DNA of 40,662 nt from a virus. Both the position numbers and the translations under genes were made by a program. The notes below the pieces were generated by a model that saw nothing but the letters and a program-made list of their open reading frames with translations, was not told the DNA's origin and did no database searches. How positions within the stretch are numbered: the first letter of the stretch is position 1; every line of letters starts with the position of its first letter. The stretch is taken from the IMG/VR virus record IMGVR_UViG_3300044980_000059, positions 1-40,662 of that record; one strand, written 5' to 3'. This document shows, piece by piece, positions 39,103-40,662 of this stretch.

Positions 39103-39976
39103 GGTCGACCTCCGATCCGAAAAGCAGTTGCTTGGCCTTGGCGTTCTCGCGTTCGTTGAACGCCTCTCGCGATTGCGCGGAGCCCGGCGAATCGCGCGCA
39201 GCCCTCACCTCGAACAAGCCGCGCCACGAATTCAGGGTCGATTGCTCAAGCACGGCACGTGGTCGGTGGCCGGCCTGCATGAGCTTTTCGAGTTTGGTCA
39301 CAGCGAGCTTCACAGCGTCATCGGTCAGCGGCGCCTTGATTTTTTTCCGCATTGCGACAAACGCAGTCCATGCGTCCTCGGGAATCCACTCGGGCAACTC
39401 GACGGCGGCGCGCGACGAACTTTTCGGATTCGCCTCGCGCGTGTTTTTCGGCTCCGGCTGCGGCTCTGGTTCAGGCTCTGGTTCTGGTAAAGGCTCAGGC
39501 TCAGGTTCTGGTTTTCGATACCCTTTGGCACTGGTATCGAAAGGGTTCGGGAAGGGTTTGAATTCGGCCAACTTATCCACAGAAAAACGAGGCTCGAACT
39601 CGGCTATAACGCCCGCCAGTATTGCCTTCACGTTGCTGCTGCCCGGAATTTGAGCAAAGAGCTTTTCAGAGGCACGCACCACATTGGGGTTCTCGGGCTG
39701 GTTCCACTTCAAAAACTTGTGGATAACTACCCATTCGGAACCCTTATCGAACGTTAGCCATACCCTTTGGGTAAGCTTTTCGAACCCTTCGAGAACCCTT
39801 TCCAAAGGCCACTTAAGGTCGTCAGAAACGTAGGCCAAGGGCACGCGAAAACATCCCAGCATGTTCGAATGTGGGCTCGTCAAAAGATAGGCCGCGAGTG
39901 TTCGACCGTCTTCGCCGGCATCCCGAATATCCTGGCTTGTCCAAAATGACGAGTGGATCTTGCCGTACTCACGCAT
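39092..39976 (-). CDS. O-like replication initiator with Pro-Glu linker
   Basis: 294 residues; ATG at 39976 with AGGTAAGG upstream. Residues 1-95 are a winged-helix region (KIHSSFWTSQDIRD, then GCFRVPLAYVSDDLKWPLERVLEGFEKL, WVVIHKFLKWNQPENP). Residues 155-177 are an almost pure Pro-Glu repeat linker. Residues 192-250 form the C-terminal domain common to phage replication proteins (LPEWIPEDAWTAFVAMRKK...LEQSTLNSWRGLF). It should bind the origin and recruit the loader and helicase. An origin may lie within the gene, as in lambda O, but no iteron array is evident. Confidence 0.82.
   Translation of the reverse strand: MREYGKIHSSFWTSQDIRDAGEDGRTLAAYLLTSPHSNMLGCFRVPLAYVSDDLKWPLERVLEGFEKLTQRVWLTFDKGSEWVVIHKFLKWNQPENPNVVRASEKLFAQIPGSSNVKAILAGVIAEFEPRFSVDKLAEFKPFPNPFDTSAKGYRKPEPEPEPLPEPEPEPEPQPEPKNTREANPKSSSRAAVELPEWIPEDAWTAFVAMRKKIKAPLTDDAVKLAVTKLEKLMQAGHRPRAVLEQSTLNSWRGLFEVRAARDSPGSAQSREAFNERENAKAKQLLFGSEVDHAA
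39446..39514 (-). repeat. short 6-bp coding repeat (Pro-Glu linker)
   Basis: Imperfect tandem 6-bp units coding Pro-Glu, within the replication gene, with a few Leu and Gln substitutions. Such tracts make stiff extended linkers and vary easily in length by slippage. Confidence 0.75.
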
Positions 39977-39985
39977 TGCCTTACC

Positions 39986-40060
39986 TCACGCGCCGCGAAC
40001 AATACCGACCGCACAGAGCACGATCAGGCCGAGCATATATCATGCGATGAACAGGCTCAC
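39986..40060 (-). pseudogene. tiny membrane ORF interrupted by TGA
   Basis: A GTG at 40060 overlaps the HTH stop as GTGA and reads MSLFIA, then TGA, then YMLGLIVLCAVGIVRGA and TGA at 39986-39988, 9 nt before the replication gene. Ignoring the internal TGA, it is a 23-residue membrane peptide like others in this genome. An ATG at 40036 could start the last 16 residues alone. It may be a decayed gene, or chance hydrophobic sequence in an 80-bp gap. Confidence 0.3.
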
Positions 40061-40302
40061 GCTGCCTCCGCTATTGATCGAGCGGCCAGACGTTGGGCGC
40101 GGCGCTCGGCCTTAGCCTTTCCGCGCATCACCAGCGCATGATATTCGGTCAGCTGGCACATCGTGACGTAACCCGGCCGGGTGGTGATACCACTCTTCAT
40201 TTCAGAGATGTAAGCCTTTGAGAGACCGGTGTGGTCGGCAATGTCAGTCTGGCGCTTGCCAGCCTGGAGAATCTCATTGATCAGATCCTGTGGGGATTTC
40301 AT
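40057..40302 (-). CDS. small HTH regulator (Cro/CII-like)
   Basis: 81 residues from ATG at 40302 with a perfect AGGAGG upstream. Residues 5-40 form a helix-turn-helix (LINEILQAGKRQTDIADHTGLSKAYISEMKSG) with the TGLSKAYISEMKSG recognition-helix pattern of XRE/Cro-type repressors. The rest is a short basic helix. It is the first gene of the leftward replication operon and faces the early promoter across about 150 bp, so it probably controls one or both divergent promoters. No phage CI-like repressor with a protease domain is present. Confidence 0.82.
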   Translation of the reverse strand: MKSPQDLINEILQAGKRQTDIADHTGLSKAYISEMKSGITTRPGYVTMCQLTEYHALVMRGKAKAERRAQRLAARSIAEAA

Positions 40303-40326
40303 TTGCTTTCCTCCTGTGTAGATCGC

Positions 40327-40355
40327 ATAGTAGTTCGTCAATGCTAAAAACACAA
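40327..40355 (-). promoter_or_regulatory. promoter for the HTH/replication operon
   Basis: On the minus strand, -35 TTGTGT (40355-40350) and -10 TACTAT (40332-40327) are 17 bp apart, leading to a start near 40320 and a leader of about 17 nt carrying the AGGAGG. Divergent from the rightward early promoter. Confidence 0.6.
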
Positions 40356-40390
40356 GTCTCATCTTTCATAAAAATATTCGGAGAAACGAC

Positions 40391-40419
40391 TTGCATTGTT
40401 CGTTCTGGCGATCTATAGT
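40391..40419 (+). promoter_or_regulatory. early promoter of the plus-strand operon
   Basis: -35 TTGCAT (40391-40396), a 17-bp spacer and -10 TATAGT (40414-40419), the best sigma70-type match seen in the window. The transcript would start near 40426, about 33 nt before the ATG of the Cys-Ser-X protein. The flanks ACGA...TCGT (around 40387-40404) form an imperfect dyad over the -35 that could be an operator for the HTH protein (inference). Confidence 0.72.
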
Positions 40420-40458
40420 TTATCCCATCGCAGCACCAAACAACCAGAGAGGCATCAA

Positions 40459-40662
40459 ATGGAAAAGACCTGGATCACCGACAACAATGGCAATCGCTGC
40501 TCAGTGGAATATTTTGGCTCGGAAGAAGCGGCGCGCGAAGCATTGCGCTCGCTTAAGGACTGCTCGGACTGCTCGGACTGCTCGGACTGCTCGCGCTGCT
40601 CGCGCTGCTTATACTGCTCGGGCTGCTCGCGCTGCTCGGACTGCTCGGACTGCTCGTACTGC
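40459..40662 (+). CDS. Cys-Ser-X repeat protein, N-terminal part (runs off the window end)
   Basis: ATG at 40459 is preceded by an AGAGAGG ribosome site and lies about 33 nt from the predicted start of the plus-strand early transcript, making this the first gene of the early operon. Residues 1-34 form a charged domain starting MEKTWITDNN. From residue 35 the protein turns into Cys-Ser-X tripeptides, 11 complete units before the window stops exactly at a Cys codon. It is the front half of the protein that continues at 3-746. Direct joining of the window ends does not keep the frame; 4+9n extra bases are needed to keep both frame and repeat phase. The complete protein therefore has at least 58 Cys-Ser-X units. 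Confidence 0.85.
   Translation, partial: MEKTWITDNNGNRCSVEYFGSEEAAREALRSLKDCSDCSDCSDCSRCSRCLYCSGCSRCSDCSDCSYC
40561..40662 (+). repeat. 9-bp tandem repeat coding for Cys-Ser-X, right block
   Basis: Eleven complete 9-bp units plus a final TGC, in the same frame and built from the same alleles as the block at 3-425. The last complete unit reads TCG-TAC, a Ser-Tyr codon pairing not seen in the left block, where Tyr units use TCA or TTA. It sits next to the contig end and could be an assembly or read-end error. The shared unit marks the two window ends as neighbours in the intact genome. Confidence 0.97.

Overview
The window reads as an essentially complete genome of a tailed podovirus-like phage with P22-type virion architecture. 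Terminase, portal, scaffold, coat, gp4-like and gp10-like proteins, three ejection proteins and a beta-helix tailspike are all recognisable on the minus strand. Gene content and GC-rich codon use suggest a betaproteobacterial (Burkholderia-like) host; that host assignment is inference. No integrase, partition system, tRNA or rRNA was recognised. Both window ends lie inside one 9-bp tandem repeat and carry the two halves of the same reading frame, so the molecule is probably circular or circularly permuted (as expected for headful packaging), with the contig broken inside the repeat.

Plus strand, 40459-40662 then 3-8816: an early operon reads from a well-formed sigma70-type promoter at 40391-40419. 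It begins with a Cys-Ser-X repeat protein, then a string of small proteins (one with a C2H2 finger, several single-span membrane peptides), and a RecE-like nuclease followed by two conserved but unidentified proteins. A perfect 10-bp stem hairpin follows at 5373-5397. The operon ends with a cytosine-C5 methyltransferase, a second SAM-dependent methyltransferase, a frameshifted small gene, an HNH-type nuclease and two small genes.

Minus strand, 40302 down to about 33873: a divergent promoter (40327-40355) serves a small HTH regulator, an O-like replication initiator, a probable helicase-loader-type protein and a RuvC-like resolvase. A dense run of short accessory genes follows, including a GroES-like protein and an AT-hook-like protein.

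Minus strand, 33871 down to 10842: the packaging and virion module. The P22-like order is kept, but with extra small beta-rich proteins between coat and gp4, and with a cupin-SET domain fusion just before the ejection genes. Minus strand, 10818 down to 8796: the lysis module, with two candidate holin-type membrane proteins, a ParB-like protein, a GH108 endolysin and a permuted papain-like enzyme. The two transcription units converge and their last genes overlap by 21 bp at 8796-8816.

Genes are packed tightly; at least 17 neighbouring pairs share the 4-nt ATGA stop/start overlap, which helped fix many starts and revealed several genes under 60 codons. The most unusual items are the cupin-SET protein, the long Cys-Ser-X repeat protein built from a small alphabet of 9-bp units, two virion-region proteins with signal peptides, and the frameshifted 7579-7793 gene.
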